A stretch of 64,000 bases of DNA from Amphritea japonica ATCC BAA-1530 (GTDB lineage: Bacteria; Pseudomonadota; Gammaproteobacteria; Pseudomonadales; Balneatricaceae), in assembly GCF_016592435.1 (NCBI RefSeq), contig NZ_AP014545.1:1116001-1180000 (forward strand), given 5' to 3'. The translations under genes and the position numbers were made by a program. Below, one piece after another: positions 45,215-54,243 of the stretch (its first letter is position 1; every line of letters starts with the position of its first letter). Under the pieces are notes generated by a model. It saw nothing but the letters and a program-made list of their open reading frames with translations, ran no database searches and was not told the origin of the DNA.

Positions 45215-45243
45215 GGCGGGGTTATCTCCCCCCGCCTTTTTTT
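45215..45243 (+). terminator. Hairpin attenuator between receptor and permease genes
   Basis: GGCGGGG, loop TTATCTCC, CCCCGCC followed by seven T, in the 63-base gap. It should stop most transcripts after the receptor gene, giving more receptor than permease. Confidence 0.8.
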
Positions 45244-45265
45244 CCTGTTTTCTAGGGATACTGTT

Positions 45266-47416
45266 ATGAATTCTATCGATACCCAAACTGACCGGGAAAC
45301 GTCTGAAAAACTGAAGAGTCTGGAACTCTTACAGCGTTCAGAGTCCTCTCTTACGGGTCGTTTTATCTATTGGGCTGGCGTTGCTTTTGCGCTGGTGCAC
45401 ATCTACTTTAATACCCTGAGCACGGTCTCGGAACTGTGGGTCTCAGCCATACATTTTGGTGGCTTTGCGTTGTTATGTGCGCTGATGGTACCGATGGTGC
45501 GTTGTCACACGGCAGGGGCGCAGCGACTGACTTTATTACTGGATATTCTGTTAGGTTGCGCGGCGATTGTCTGTGCAGCCTATCTGATTGGCTTTGAGGA
45601 TGCTCTCTATGACCGGGGAGTGAAATTTGTTCAGTTCGACTGGGTATTTTCGATCTGTGCGATATTCATCGCTTTGGAAATGGCACGCAGAACGACCGGT
45701 TGGTTTATTCCCTGCATGATTCTGGTAGCGCTCACCTATGTCTTCTGGTGGGGCCAGTATGTTGACGGCATTTTTGGCTTTCCTGGTTTGAGCCTGGAAA
45801 CCCTGCTGTTTCGTAGTTATTTTTCTTCGGAAGGGATGTTTGGCCAGATAGCCCGAATTTCCTGGACCTATGTGTTTATGTTTATCCTGTTCGGGGCTTT
45901 TCTGGTGAAGTCTGGCGCGGGCGATTTTATTATTGAGCTGTCGCGTTGTGCGGCTGGCCGAATGGTGGGAGGGCCTGGTTTCGTCGCCGTGCTTGGGTCC
46001 GGTCTGATGGGGTCGGTGTCAGGGTCCTCTGTGGCGAATACTGTGTCTACAGGGGTAATTACCATTCCACTGATGCAGAAAGCGGGCTTTCCACCTCGAT
46101 TTGCCGCCGGTGTGGAAGCTGCGGCCTCTACGGGTGGACAGTTAATGCCGCCGGTGATGGGGGCTGGCGCCTTTATCATGGCATCCTACACACAGATCCC
46201 TTATGTCGATGTGATTGCGGTCGCAGCGCTGCCAGCACTACTTTATTTTTTGTCGGTAGGCTTTTTTGTCCGTGTGGAAGCGATGCGCAGTCAGGCTCAT
46301 GCTGTTGAACTGGATACGCGCTCTATCGGTGAGGTTTTTCGTGATGGCTGGCACTACCTGTTACCTCTGGTGGTCTTGGTGAGCTTGCTTGTCTATGGCT
46401 TTACGCCGACCTATGCTGCGGGCATTTCAATTATATCGGTGGTCGCTTCGTCCTGGTTATCAAAACACCCAATGGGTCTCAGGGATGTATTTGATGCGTT
46501 GGCGCAGGGTTCCAAAAATATGGCAACTACCGCTATGTTGTTGATCTCAGTGGGCTTGGTAGTCAATGTAGTCGCGATGACCGGCATTGGTAATACCTTC
46601 TCATTGATGGTGGCTGAGTGGGCAGGTGGTAGTCTGTTGATCACTATTATTCTGGTCGCACTGGCATCGTTGATTTTAGGTATGGGCTTGCCGGTAACGG
46701 CTTCATACATAGTACTGGCGACGCTTTCGGCGCCGGCGTTGTATAACCTGATCGCAGAGATGCAGCTGATTGAGATGATGGTTAATGGTACCGTGCCAGA
46801 GATTGCGCGTACTATCTTCCTGCTGGTGGATGCTGATAAAGCGGCATTGCTAGCCGATCCTATGAGTAAAATTGATGCGCAGCAATTACTGGCACTGGTA
46901 CCAGGTGACTTTAAAGGACAGTTGCTGGAGCAGGCGATTGACCCGGCTCGGTTAGCGATGATCTTGTTGTCAGCACATATGATTATATTCTGGCTTTCGC
47001 AGGATTCAAATGTCACTCCACCCGTGTGCCTGACAGCATTTGCCGCAGCAGCTATCGCTAAAACCCCTCCGATGGCAACGGGTTTCACCGCCTGGAAGAT
47101 AGCTAAAGGGCTCTATATCGTGCCGCTGCTATTTGCCTATACTAACTTTATCGGTGGGACAACGATGGAGGTGCTGAGTGTCTTCTTCTTTTCCGTATTC
47201 GGTATCTATGCCTTAGTGGGATTTATGGAGGGTTATCTGGAAAGCCCGCTTAATATTGTGTTGCGGGTCTTGTCGGGTCTGGCCGGGGTAGCGATGTTAT
47301 GGCCCCATGGTGAATGGTGGATCAGTAGTCTGGCTTTACTGTGCTTTCTGGCGTTGTTTATCTATAGCCGTTTACGTAAACAGGATCCTGCGGAGGCAGG
47401 AGTGACGACCGCCTGA
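45266..47416 (+). CDS. Fused TRAP transporter permease (DctQ-DctM type)
   Basis: A 716-residue inner-membrane protein of the fused 4TM+12TM TAXI permease kind. The N-terminal 160 residues contain about four to five hydrophobic segments (DctQ-like), followed by a DctM domain with FILFGAFLVKSGAGDFI, GGPGFVAVLGSGLMGSVSGSSVANT (guide: GSGLMGSVSGSSVANT), EAAASTGGQLMPPVMGAGAF, GMGLPVTASYIVLA and SQDSNVTPPVCLTAFAAAA. Driven by a sodium or proton gradient in characterised relatives. Partner of the receptor upstream. A terminator follows. Confidence 0.94.
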   Translation: MNSIDTQTDRETSEKLKSLELLQRSESSLTGRFIYWAGVAFALVHIYFNTLSTVSELWVSAIHFGGFALLCALMVPMVRCHTAGAQRLTLLLDILLGCAAIVCAAYLIGFEDALYDRGVKFVQFDWVFSICAIFIALEMARRTTGWFIPCMILVALTYVFWWGQYVDGIFGFPGLSLETLLFRSYFSSEGMFGQIARISWTYVFMFILFGAFLVKSGAGDFIIELSRCAAGRMVGGPGFVAVLGSGLMGSVSGSSVANTVSTGVITIPLMQKAGFPPRFAAGVEAAASTGGQLMPPVMGAGAFIMASYTQIPYVDVIAVAALPALLYFLSVGFFVRVEAMRSQAHAVELDTRSIGEVFRDGWHYLLPLVVLVSLLVYGFTPTYAAGISIISVVASSWLSKHPMGLRDVFDALAQGSKNMATTAMLLISVGLVVNVVAMTGIGNTFSLMVAEWAGGSLLITIILVALASLILGMGLPVTASYIVLATLSAPALYNLIAEMQLIEMMVNGTVPEIARTIFLLVDADKAALLADPMSKIDAQQLLALVPGDFKGQLLEQAIDPARLAMILLSAHMIIFWLSQDSNVTPPVCLTAFAAAAIAKTPPMATGFTAWKIAKGLYIVPLLFAYTNFIGGTTMEVLSVFFFSVFGIYALVGFMEGYLESPLNIVLRVLSGLAGVAMLWPHGEWWISSLALLCFLALFIYSRLRKQDPAEAGVTTA

Positions 47417-47731
47417 AATTGGGAATAGTGATAAAAACCGGCCTATATGGCCGGTTTTTTCATTTTTTAGGTTAATTATTGCGTATTATCACTTATTGAA
47501 AGGGCGACAATTTGTTAAATTATCTTTCTACACTCACCATTTCGGCTTGGTCGTTATACATTACCAGCCAGTTCAGTGGTGATCGTCAGTGATTACAGGC
47601 TGGCCTGATATGTGGCTCCCGACAGAGGATTGTTTTGGTCGCCAGTTTGCTGCTGAATTCCGGGGGGAAGAGGCAGTACAAAATGATATGAAGAGCTAAG
47701 TTATAACCTCTTCAGGATTACGGCAGGGATT
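47417..47731 (+). other. 315-bp gap before the Sel1 gene cluster
   Basis: Contains the terminator at 47433 and, after it, an AT-rich stretch with TTGAAA at about 47497 that could be part of a promoter for the Sel1-SPOR genes. No further gene or RNA seen. Confidence 0.4.
47433..47462 (+). terminator. Intrinsic terminator of the TRAP operon
   Basis: AAAACCGGCC, loop TATAT, GGCCGGTTTTTT. Confidence 0.9.
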
Positions 47732-49147
47732 ATGTACAGACAAGTAAATAGTGTGTTTCGGATTCCAGCGTATATCGGCCTGGGTTCTGCGCTGATATTT
47801 TCTTCAATTGCGATCGCCAAAGATGATAAAGGCGACGAATGTTATAAGCTCTTTTCTGATGCCGCATACTCATCAGCCAGACAACAGTGTCAGGAACTGG
47901 CGGAACTGGGTGACGCTAAAGCGGCTTTTCTGCTCGCAAATATCTACTATCAGGGGTTGGATACAAATCAGGATGATCAGCGAGGACTGTTCTGGGATCA
48001 GATAGCGGCAGAGAAAGGGCATCCGGAAGCGGCTTACCGTTTGGGGCTGGCGTACCAGTTAGGCCAGGGGGTCGGCCAAAGTAACAGTAAAGCGCGTAAC
48101 TGGTACCAACAAGCGGCACTCGCTCAGCATCCCAGGGCGCAGAAACTCTTAGCAAATATGTTTGAAACGGGAGCGGCGGGAGAACTGAATCCTTCCCGGG
48201 CTTATCAGTGGTATATGCGAGCGGCTCAGCAGGGTCTGGCTGATGCACAACTGAAAGTAGGCTCAATGCTGCTGGATGGCAGAGGCGTTGAAGCAAATCG
48301 TGCTTCTGCTCAGCATTGGATTAGAAAAGCAGCGACTGCTGGCAACGCAAATGCCCAGGTTGCTCTGGGGGTGCTGCTGACAGAGACTGATCCGGCAGAA
48401 AGCCTTAGCTGGTATGAACGTTCTGCTGACCAAGGTAATGGTGTCGCATTACAGAATCTGGCATTAGTTTATTATGTTGGTCAGGGGGTTGAAGCAGATC
48501 ATACCCGTGCGGTTGAATTAGCTCAGCAAGCTGTGGATGTAGGTAATGAAGAAGCCGCTTCTTTATTGAGTTTAATGCGACTTGAAACAGAGCAACAAAA
48601 AGTTGTTGAGTTGCAAGCTGAGAAACAGAAACTATCACAGCAGATCATTGAGTCTATACCTGAGAAAATACTAACCGAACCTTCGCTACAGCTTGCCTCG
48701 CTTTCGGATAAAGGGATTTTACCTGATCCGGCAGCGGGTTATTCTGAAACAGAATCTGCTTCAGTGGCTGAAGCAAAGCCCGCAGCTGTAACAGCGACCC
48801 AGCAAAGGCCTCAATCCGTAGAACCCTTTGTTGCTGATACGAAGCACCCTTATCGTCTTGAAGATGGCTGGGTAATGAAGCAGTCTCCGCCACGCTTTAC
48901 CATCCAGTTGCTATACGGAAAAGATGAAAAGGGGATGCGTAACTATATCAGGAAACACTCATTGCCTGACTCGGTCCGATACTTTCGTACTCAAAGGGAA
49001 GCCGGGCTTTTCTATGTGATGGTCTATGGTGACTTTGGCACCATCGATGCTGCTCGTGAAGCACTGGATGAAATCCCGGAGTCTGCCCGGAAGTCTCATT
49101 GGATTCGTAAGCATCGCCGTCTTCAGGAACTCTATCTTGCTCCCTGA
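47732..49147 (+). CDS. Sel1-repeat protein with SPOR-like C-terminus (paralogue 1)
   Basis: A 471-residue exported protein. N-terminal hydrophobic segment (YIGLGSALIFSSIAIA), then about six Sel1-like repeats (residues 50-270; for example AAYRLGLAYQLGQGVG and AQLKVGSMLLDGRGVE), a Gln/Glu-rich and low-complexity linker, and a C-terminal domain of about 80 residues (FTIQLLYGKDEKGMRNYIRK ... FYVMVYGDFGTIDAA) that looks like SPOR. SPOR domains bind denuded peptidoglycan at division sites; Sel1 repeats bind proteins. First of three tandem paralogues. ATG, ribosome site weak (AGGG). Confidence 0.85.
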   Translation: MYRQVNSVFRIPAYIGLGSALIFSSIAIAKDDKGDECYKLFSDAAYSSARQQCQELAELGDAKAAFLLANIYYQGLDTNQDDQRGLFWDQIAAEKGHPEAAYRLGLAYQLGQGVGQSNSKARNWYQQAALAQHPRAQKLLANMFETGAAGELNPSRAYQWYMRAAQQGLADAQLKVGSMLLDGRGVEANRASAQHWIRKAATAGNANAQVALGVLLTETDPAESLSWYERSADQGNGVALQNLALVYYVGQGVEADHTRAVELAQQAVDVGNEEAASLLSLMRLETEQQKVVELQAEKQKLSQQIIESIPEKILTEPSLQLASLSDKGILPDPAAGYSETESASVAEAKPAAVTATQQRPQSVEPFVADTKHPYRLEDGWVMKQSPPRFTIQLLYGKDEKGMRNYIRKHSLPDSVRYFRTQREAGLFYVMVYGDFGTIDAAREALDEIPESARKSHWIRKHRRLQELYLAP

Positions 49148-49201
49148 TTTCTCTGGGGTACTAGGACAAAGGCCCCGCTGCTATAACGATTTGGAATAGA
49201 T

Positions 49202-50458
49202 ATGCCTCGAATATTTTTCGCGCTCTTGATGCTCTTATTGTGTTGGTCAGTGACTTCATCGGCTCAGGATCAGCACTGTCGTTTGCTTTATCAAACTAAG
49301 CAGTTTAGTGCGGCACTAACCCATTGTATGCCGCAGGCTGAGCAAGGGGACGGAGAAGCGAGTTTTATAATATCCAGTATTTACGTTCAGGGGAGTGCTG
49401 ATCATCCTGCCAGTCTTGAAAATGCGCTAACCTGGTTGATCCGGTCTGCTGAACAGGGCCACGGCCCCGGCTGTTATAACCTGGGGGTACTTTATGAAAG
49501 AGGTGAAGTGGTTGCACGCGATGATAAGGTTGCTTTTAAGTGGTATCTGAAAGGCAGTGAGCAGGGTTATGTTCCTAGTCAGTTGAAGACCGGAGTCGCC
49601 TATCTTAAAGGAGTGGGAACTGAGCAAAGCCTAACTCAGGCGCAGCATTGGCTCGGACGTGCTGCTGTCGCAGGTGACCAGAGTGCGCAGGTGACACTGG
49701 CGGCGATGCTGACGTCTACAGAACCACAGAAAGCCGTCGAGCTATACCATCAGGCGGCAGCTCAGCATAACTCTTACGCCCATTATCAACTGGCACTGAT
49801 CTATAGCGAATCAGGAGAGATGGAACGACAGGACCTGGATAAAGCGCTATTACACGCCAGTGAAAGTATGCGCCTGGGGCACGCACCCGCAAATGCTTTG
49901 ATTGAGAGCCTGAATCAGCAATTGGCACTGCAACAGTCGACGCTATCTGGGTCAGAAAAGACGGATGCTTTACCCGAACCGGATAAGATGACAGTTGCTA
50001 AACCTGAGACCGCCATATTAGCTGCGAGAGAGGTTGAAACGTCCCCGGTGACAGAGTTGAAAAAATCTGACTTATCGCCGGGAGCGTCTGCTATAGCACT
50101 CTCTGAAGAGCAGGCTGTTTTGGACGATGCTACAGCCTCCGTTATCAACAATGGATTACGGGATTATGAATGGCTGATGTTGCAGCCCTCCAGTCGCTAT
50201 GTACTTCAGTTGATTCAACTATCTACCGTTAGTGCGGTGAATAGATTTATGCAAGCGAATAAATTAGAAGGCCGGGTGAATTATTTCAAAGCGCTCACTA
50301 AGGCGGGTCGGGTGTATGTGGTGTTGTATGCTGATTCAGCGAACTCACCGGCAGAAGCGAGGCAGTTGGCAAAAAGTCAGTTACCGGAATCGATCGCTGA
50401 CCAGGTATGGTTCAGATCATACCGGTCACTTCAAAGTGCTTATCGACCAGCAGACTGA
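49202..50458 (+). CDS. Sel1-repeat protein with SPOR-like C-terminus (paralogue 2)
   Basis: A 418-residue paralogue of the preceding protein with the same order: signal peptide (LLMLLLCWSVTSSA), Sel1 repeats (ENALTWLIRSAEQGHGPGCYNLGVLYERGE as guide region, AQVTLAAMLTS), acidic/low-complexity linker, and C-terminal SPOR-like segment YVLQLIQLSTVSAVNRF ... VYVVLYADSANSPAEA ending VWFRSYRSLQSAY. The gap to paralogue 1 is 54 bases and to paralogue 3 is 28, so a single transcript is likely. ATG with GGAATAG upstream. Confidence 0.85.
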   Translation: MPRIFFALLMLLLCWSVTSSAQDQHCRLLYQTKQFSAALTHCMPQAEQGDGEASFIISSIYVQGSADHPASLENALTWLIRSAEQGHGPGCYNLGVLYERGEVVARDDKVAFKWYLKGSEQGYVPSQLKTGVAYLKGVGTEQSLTQAQHWLGRAAVAGDQSAQVTLAAMLTSTEPQKAVELYHQAAAQHNSYAHYQLALIYSESGEMERQDLDKALLHASESMRLGHAPANALIESLNQQLALQQSTLSGSEKTDALPEPDKMTVAKPETAILAAREVETSPVTELKKSDLSPGASAIALSEEQAVLDDATASVINNGLRDYEWLMLQPSSRYVLQLIQLSTVSAVNRFMQANKLEGRVNYFKALTKAGRVYVVLYADSANSPAEARQLAKSQLPESIADQVWFRSYRSLQSAYRPAD

Positions 50459-50486
50459 ACAATGCAGGTTTTATTAAGGGATGATA

Positions 50487-51662
50487 ATGATTAACCGGTT
50501 AAGGACTCTTCTGGCTTTTGCGGTTCTTGCTAATGCGACAGTTTCGCTGGCGACGGATATGGAAAGCTGCCAGGCACTTTTCCTGAAAGGTGATGTTCAG
50601 CCCGCGTATCAAACCTGTCTGCCTCTTGCACAGGTAGGTGACCCCCAGGCCGCGTTTATCATTGCACGTCTGCAGGCCATTGGTCTGGAGGGGGCTTCTG
50701 ATTGGGTTAAAGTTGTTAAGTGGCTGAAAATTGCAGCTGCCGGGAATCATCATGAAGCTGCATATAATCTGGCCATTGCATACCAGCTGGGAAAAGGTGT
50801 AGTTGCTGATCAGCAACAAGCGTTTAAATATTATCAGCAGTCGACTGAGCTTGGTAACCCAAAGGCGATGCGCAATCTTGCCCTGTTATACGAACAGGGT
50901 GATGGTGTTGAAAAAGATCTTAGCCGGGCTTTTAGTTTGTATCAGCGTTCGGCAGAACAGGGGTTAACCGATAGCCAGCTAAAAACCGGGTTGATGCAGT
51001 TACAGGGAGAGGGGAGCGAGAAAAACCCTCAGGCAGCTCGACGCTGGATCGAACTGGCGGCAGTGGCCGGTGATGATAAAGCGCAACTCGCGCTCGGTGT
51101 GCTGCTAATCGATTTTGATCCTGATACAGCCCTGCACTGGTATGCTCAGGCAGTGTCCCGGGGTAACCCTTATGCCGCGCATAATCTGGCACTGATCTAC
51201 TTTGAAGGCACTTCTGTTCAGAAGGACCTGTTGCAGGCGCTCGCCTATGCCAGTACGAGCGTAGAGTTGGGTAATGCTGCAAGCCAGTCATTGTATCAGC
51301 GAGTTTTAGAGCAGTTACAGGAACCGACTCCCAGTGAAGCTCAATCGGCCGTAGAAACGCAACTGGATGATGGCTTGCTACCGGAAAAAGATCTGCAATG
51401 GTTAAAGGCGCAGCCTGCGAGTCATTACGTGGTTCAGCTGGCAAGATTGAACAGTCATAAAAGTGCTGAAAGTTTTATTCGACAACAGGGACTGATACGG
51501 ACGGCTCATGCTATTGCTCTTGATCGCCATGACTATGTGGTTTTGCTTAAGCAGGCTTTCAGCGATAAAGTGACCGCTCAGAGCGTTATCAGTGCAACCC
51601 TGTCACAATTGTCAGCCAAAGAAGCCTGGGTGCGAAGCTATCGTTCGCTGTATGCACGCTAA
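50487..51662 (+). CDS. Sel1-repeat protein with SPOR-like C-terminus (paralogue 3)
   Basis: A 391-residue third paralogue: signal peptide (RTLLAFAVLANATVSLA), Sel1 repeats (AAYNLAIAYQLGKGVVAD, AMRNLALLYEQGDGVEKD, AHNLALIYFEGTS), short linker and SPOR-like C-terminus YVVQLARLNSHKSAESFIRQ ... AWVRSYRSLYAR. The frame begins with ATG 50481 immediately after AAGGG; ATG 50487 has proper spacing from that ribosome site and is preferred. The C-terminal RSYRSL motif is shared with paralogue 2 and, as RKHRRL, with paralogue 1. Confidence 0.85.
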   Translation: MINRLRTLLAFAVLANATVSLATDMESCQALFLKGDVQPAYQTCLPLAQVGDPQAAFIIARLQAIGLEGASDWVKVVKWLKIAAAGNHHEAAYNLAIAYQLGKGVVADQQQAFKYYQQSTELGNPKAMRNLALLYEQGDGVEKDLSRAFSLYQRSAEQGLTDSQLKTGLMQLQGEGSEKNPQAARRWIELAAVAGDDKAQLALGVLLIDFDPDTALHWYAQAVSRGNPYAAHNLALIYFEGTSVQKDLLQALAYASTSVELGNAASQSLYQRVLEQLQEPTPSEAQSAVETQLDDGLLPEKDLQWLKAQPASHYVVQLARLNSHKSAESFIRQQGLIRTAHAIALDRHDYVVLLKQAFSDKVTAQSVISATLSQLSAKEAWVRSYRSLYAR

Positions 51663-51710
51663 CATCATCTAAAGAATACCTTGTAATTAATAATCTGTGG
51701 CTACTATTCC

Positions 51711-52811
51711 GTGAATATTCTTCTGCTTTCTGCTTATGATGCTGCCAGTCATGCCTATTGGCATAAAGGTCTGGTAGATAACCTCAGCCAGCACCAGTGG
51801 ACGGTATTGACCTTGCCTCCGAGGTATTTTTCCTGGCGAATACGGGGTAATAGTCTGAGCTGGGCCTTTAATGAACGAGAGGTTTTGGAGCAGGAATACG
51901 ATCTGATTGTTGCCACTTCAATGACAGACCTGTCGGCCTTACGCGGTTTTATTCCCAATCTTGCGGGCATTCCTACTCTGGTTTATTTTCACGAGAACCA
52001 GTTTGCGTATCCGGAATCTGGTCGAGAGTACGGCAATGTTGAGCCGAAAATTCTCAACCTTTATACGGCGCTGGCGGCGGATCATATCTGTTTTAATACC
52101 GCCTATAATCGTCATACCTTTATAGCTGGTTGCAGGGCGCTGTTAAAAAAGCTACCGGACCAGATTCCTACGGGAGTAGTGGAACAGCTTGAACAGCGAT
52201 CTTCGGTGCTTCAGGTACCTTTGTCCGAATCATCGTATCTGAACCATGACCCCCAACCAGGCCCGGTTCGTTTAATATGGAATCATCGCTGGGAGTTTGA
52301 TAAAGGGCCAGAGCAATTACTTAATGCCATGGCAGGGCTCTGTGAGGCCGGTGTAGATTTCAGGCTGGACCTGGTTGGTCAGCAGTTCCGCAAAGTGCCT
52401 GAACAGTTCCAGGCGTTGAAAGAACTGTTGGGTGACCGGGTGGGGCATTGGGGTTTTGTTGAGTCTGTTGGTGATTACCGCAGGCTGTTACAACAGGCTG
52501 ATATTGTTCTTTCGACAGCATTGCATGATTTTCAAGGGATCGCTGTACTGGAAGGAGTGGCTGCCGGCGCTATGCCTTTGGTGCCAAATCGGTTGGCTTA
52601 TCCTGAATTGTTTCCCGCAGACTGCTGTTATCGTAGTGGCGAAGGCGAAGCAGAAAACTTAATGACTGGAATAATGGACTATGCTCAAAAGAAAAATAGC
52701 GGTGAGTCTGTGCAAGCGCCAGATATATCGGCTTTAAGCTGGAGTTCAATGGCCCCGCAGTATGAAAACCTATTGGCTTCCATTACTAATATTGAGGCGC
52801 GAAGCAGGTAG
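51711..52811 (+). CDS. DUF3524/GTDC1-type glycosyltransferase (queuosine-tRNA mannosyltransferase family)
   Basis: A 366-residue GT-B glycosyltransferase. The N-terminal DUF3524 signature is plain: ILLLSAYDAASHAYWHKGLV at 3-22, LTLPPRYFSWRIRGNSL near 35 and the YFHENQFAYP motif near 91. The C-terminal half has a group-1-like donor site (RLIWNHRWEFDKGPEQLL, then STALHDFQGIAVLEGVAAGAMPL). Animal members (QTMAN/GTDC1) mannosylate queuosine in tRNA-Asp; bacterial members are less known and could modify tRNA or another target. GTG start with no clear ribosome site. It follows the Sel1-SPOR trio on the same strand after 48 bases. Confidence 0.85.
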   Translation: MNILLLSAYDAASHAYWHKGLVDNLSQHQWTVLTLPPRYFSWRIRGNSLSWAFNEREVLEQEYDLIVATSMTDLSALRGFIPNLAGIPTLVYFHENQFAYPESGREYGNVEPKILNLYTALAADHICFNTAYNRHTFIAGCRALLKKLPDQIPTGVVEQLEQRSSVLQVPLSESSYLNHDPQPGPVRLIWNHRWEFDKGPEQLLNAMAGLCEAGVDFRLDLVGQQFRKVPEQFQALKELLGDRVGHWGFVESVGDYRRLLQQADIVLSTALHDFQGIAVLEGVAAGAMPLVPNRLAYPELFPADCCYRSGEGEAENLMTGIMDYAQKKNSGESVQAPDISALSWSSMAPQYENLLASITNIEARSR

Positions 52812-52902
52812 AAAAGAGAGATTAACGCCGCTGAATTTCTGATTTGTTGTCAATTAGAATACCCATTGTTTATCTCCGTTAATTGGTGCTTAACAGCACT
52901 AA

Positions 52903-53325
52903 TTACCACAAAGCTGTATCGCCAGGTCCCTTCAGAGACGTTTCAATAGTGTAAGACTGAAGGCCGACTAATAATCGAACTCTATAAGCGTCGTCGAGTT
53001 TTTCCGTAAAGCTACTTTCTAAACTAAATAGTCGGGAGGAAGTTCGCAGACTTTTACTCGTTCTTTTGTATTCAGTGTTGGCCTCTACAGGGGTAAGAGG
53101 GTAGCGCGTGCCATCTATCCAAAGTGTTGCACTCAGTATTGGGTGATAGAGATCCTGAACAGACACTTTCAGACCCTTCGTTTTCTTTTCCACCATAACG
53201 TCAGTGTTACAAACAGAATAGTTAAAACAACTAGTTAGTCGAGCAGTGTCATTTACATGCTCTGGCTGACTCATACTGTTACAACCGGCTAATAAAGCCA
53301 GAAAGCAAAGGAGGGTATAGCGCAT
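52903..53325 (-). CDS. Small lipoprotein of unknown function
   Basis: A 140-residue predicted lipoprotein with lipobox LAGC (Cys15) after a short hydrophobic signal. The mature protein has two further Cys (TSCFNYSVCNTDV) and is beta-rich. No family recognised. ATG with AAGGAAG upstream. Faces the glycosyltransferase gene. Confidence 0.65.
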   Translation of the reverse strand: MRYTLLCFLALLAGCNSMSQPEHVNDTARLTSCFNYSVCNTDVMVEKKTKGLKVSVQDLYHPILSATLWIDGTRYPLTPVEANTEYKRTSKSLRTSSRLFSLESSFTEKLDDAYRVRLLVGLQSYTIETSLKGPGDTALW

Positions 53326-53443
53326 ACGAGTGACTCTTCCTTGAGTTAAAAACGGATATAAATATGGCGCTAATTATAAAGCCAGTTTTGCTCGTTACAA
53401 TAATTTTTAAACATATGTTTAATTTGTTGCTCCCAGCGTTTGA

Positions 53444-53932
53444 TTAACTATTAATATAGTTAAGTGGCACCGACGTACTATCAACTATTTTACGCATTAT
53501 AAAGGCCGATTTAACCCCGGTTACGCCGCGAATGCGGGTAATCTTACCCAGTAGGATGTCGTGGTAACGATCCATATCCGGTACGGCGACTTTTAGTTGG
53601 TAATCCGCGTCATGACCGGTGATCAGGTAACACTCCATTACTTCTGGGAAACTGCTGATAGTGGCTTCAAACTCTTCAAATCGTTCAGGGATATGTTTAT
53701 CCATGCTGATGTGGAGTATAGCTATCAGATTGAGGTCTACCGCTCGCTCGTCGATTCTGACGATTCTGTCTTTGATAACTCCGGCTTCTTCCAGTGCTTT
53801 TACCCGCCGGGAACAAGGGGCAGCTGTTAGTCCTACTTTCTCAGCAAGATCCTGGTTTGAGAGCCCTCCGTCCAGTTGTAATTCGCGCAATATTCTTAAG
53901 TCAAAACTGTCGATAGGGTGGTTTGATTTCAT
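53444..53932 (-). CDS. Lrp/AsnC-family transcriptional regulator
   Basis: A 162-residue Lrp-type regulator: helix-turn-helix GLSNQDLAEKVGLTAAPCSRRVKALEEAG (guide: LAEKVGLTAAPCSRRVK at about 30-46) and a C-terminal ligand-binding RAM/ACT-like domain (LITGHDADYQLKVAVPDMDRYHDIL). It probably senses an amino acid. Divergent from leuA; the gap has an array of ATTGCGCAAT-like sites that is its likely operator and would allow control of both genes. ATG, weak ribosome site. Confidence 0.92.
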   Translation of the reverse strand: MKSNHPIDSFDLRILRELQLDGGLSNQDLAEKVGLTAAPCSRRVKALEEAGVIKDRIVRIDERAVDLNLIAILHISMDKHIPERFEEFEATISSFPEVMECYLITGHDADYQLKVAVPDMDRYHDILLGKITRIRGVTGVKSAFIMRKIVDSTSVPLNYINS

Positions 53933-53943
53933 TGTATTTTAAC

Positions 53944-54038
53944 TCTGCGCAATTATATCTATAGGTTTATTGTATTTTAGTTATTAATATTGCGCAATTG
54001 AGATGAAATTCTTTTATTTAGATCGGTTATTGCGCATC
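53944..54038. promoter_or_regulatory. Array of ATTGCGCAAT-type operators
   Basis: Perfect palindrome ATTGCGCAAT at 53989-53998, with eight-of-ten matches TCTGCGCAAT at 53944-53953 and ATTGCGCATC at 54029-54038, about 40-45 bases apart. A further partial copy (TTCGCGCAAT) lies at 53882-53891 inside the regulator gene, and the direct repeat ATTGTATTTTA occurs at 53931 and 53969. Regular spacing near four helical turns suits an octameric Lrp-like protein wrapping DNA. Confidence 0.6.
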
Positions 54039-54216
54039 AATCGCTTTAAACTTTGCTCTATTGATTGCTGAAGCGATCAGTATTTGCCGAGAACCACGTA
54101 AGCATGCCGTTACCAGCGGATGTGGGTGAAAACACCAAAAGTGTCTAACCAGGTTTAAGCGCCAGTCTACCGGGCTGACTGATGTGTACCACAAGTATGC
54201 GATATACAGATTTGGT

Positions 54217-54243
54217 CCCGTGCCAATCGCACGGGATTTCAAT
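54217..54243 (+). promoter_or_regulatory. Hairpin in the leuA leader
   Basis: CCCGTGC, loop CAATC, GCACGGG followed by ATTTCAATTTT, 56 bases before leuA; an upstream hairpin CAGTC-(9)-GACTG sits at 54160-54185. This could be an attenuator, but no leucine-rich leader peptide was found. Confidence 0.45.

Noticed and set aside
46411-47088. 225-codon minus-strand frame inside the TRAP permease gene
   Set aside because: Shadow of the conserved DctM domain; composition (runs of A, I, S) is that of an antisense reading.
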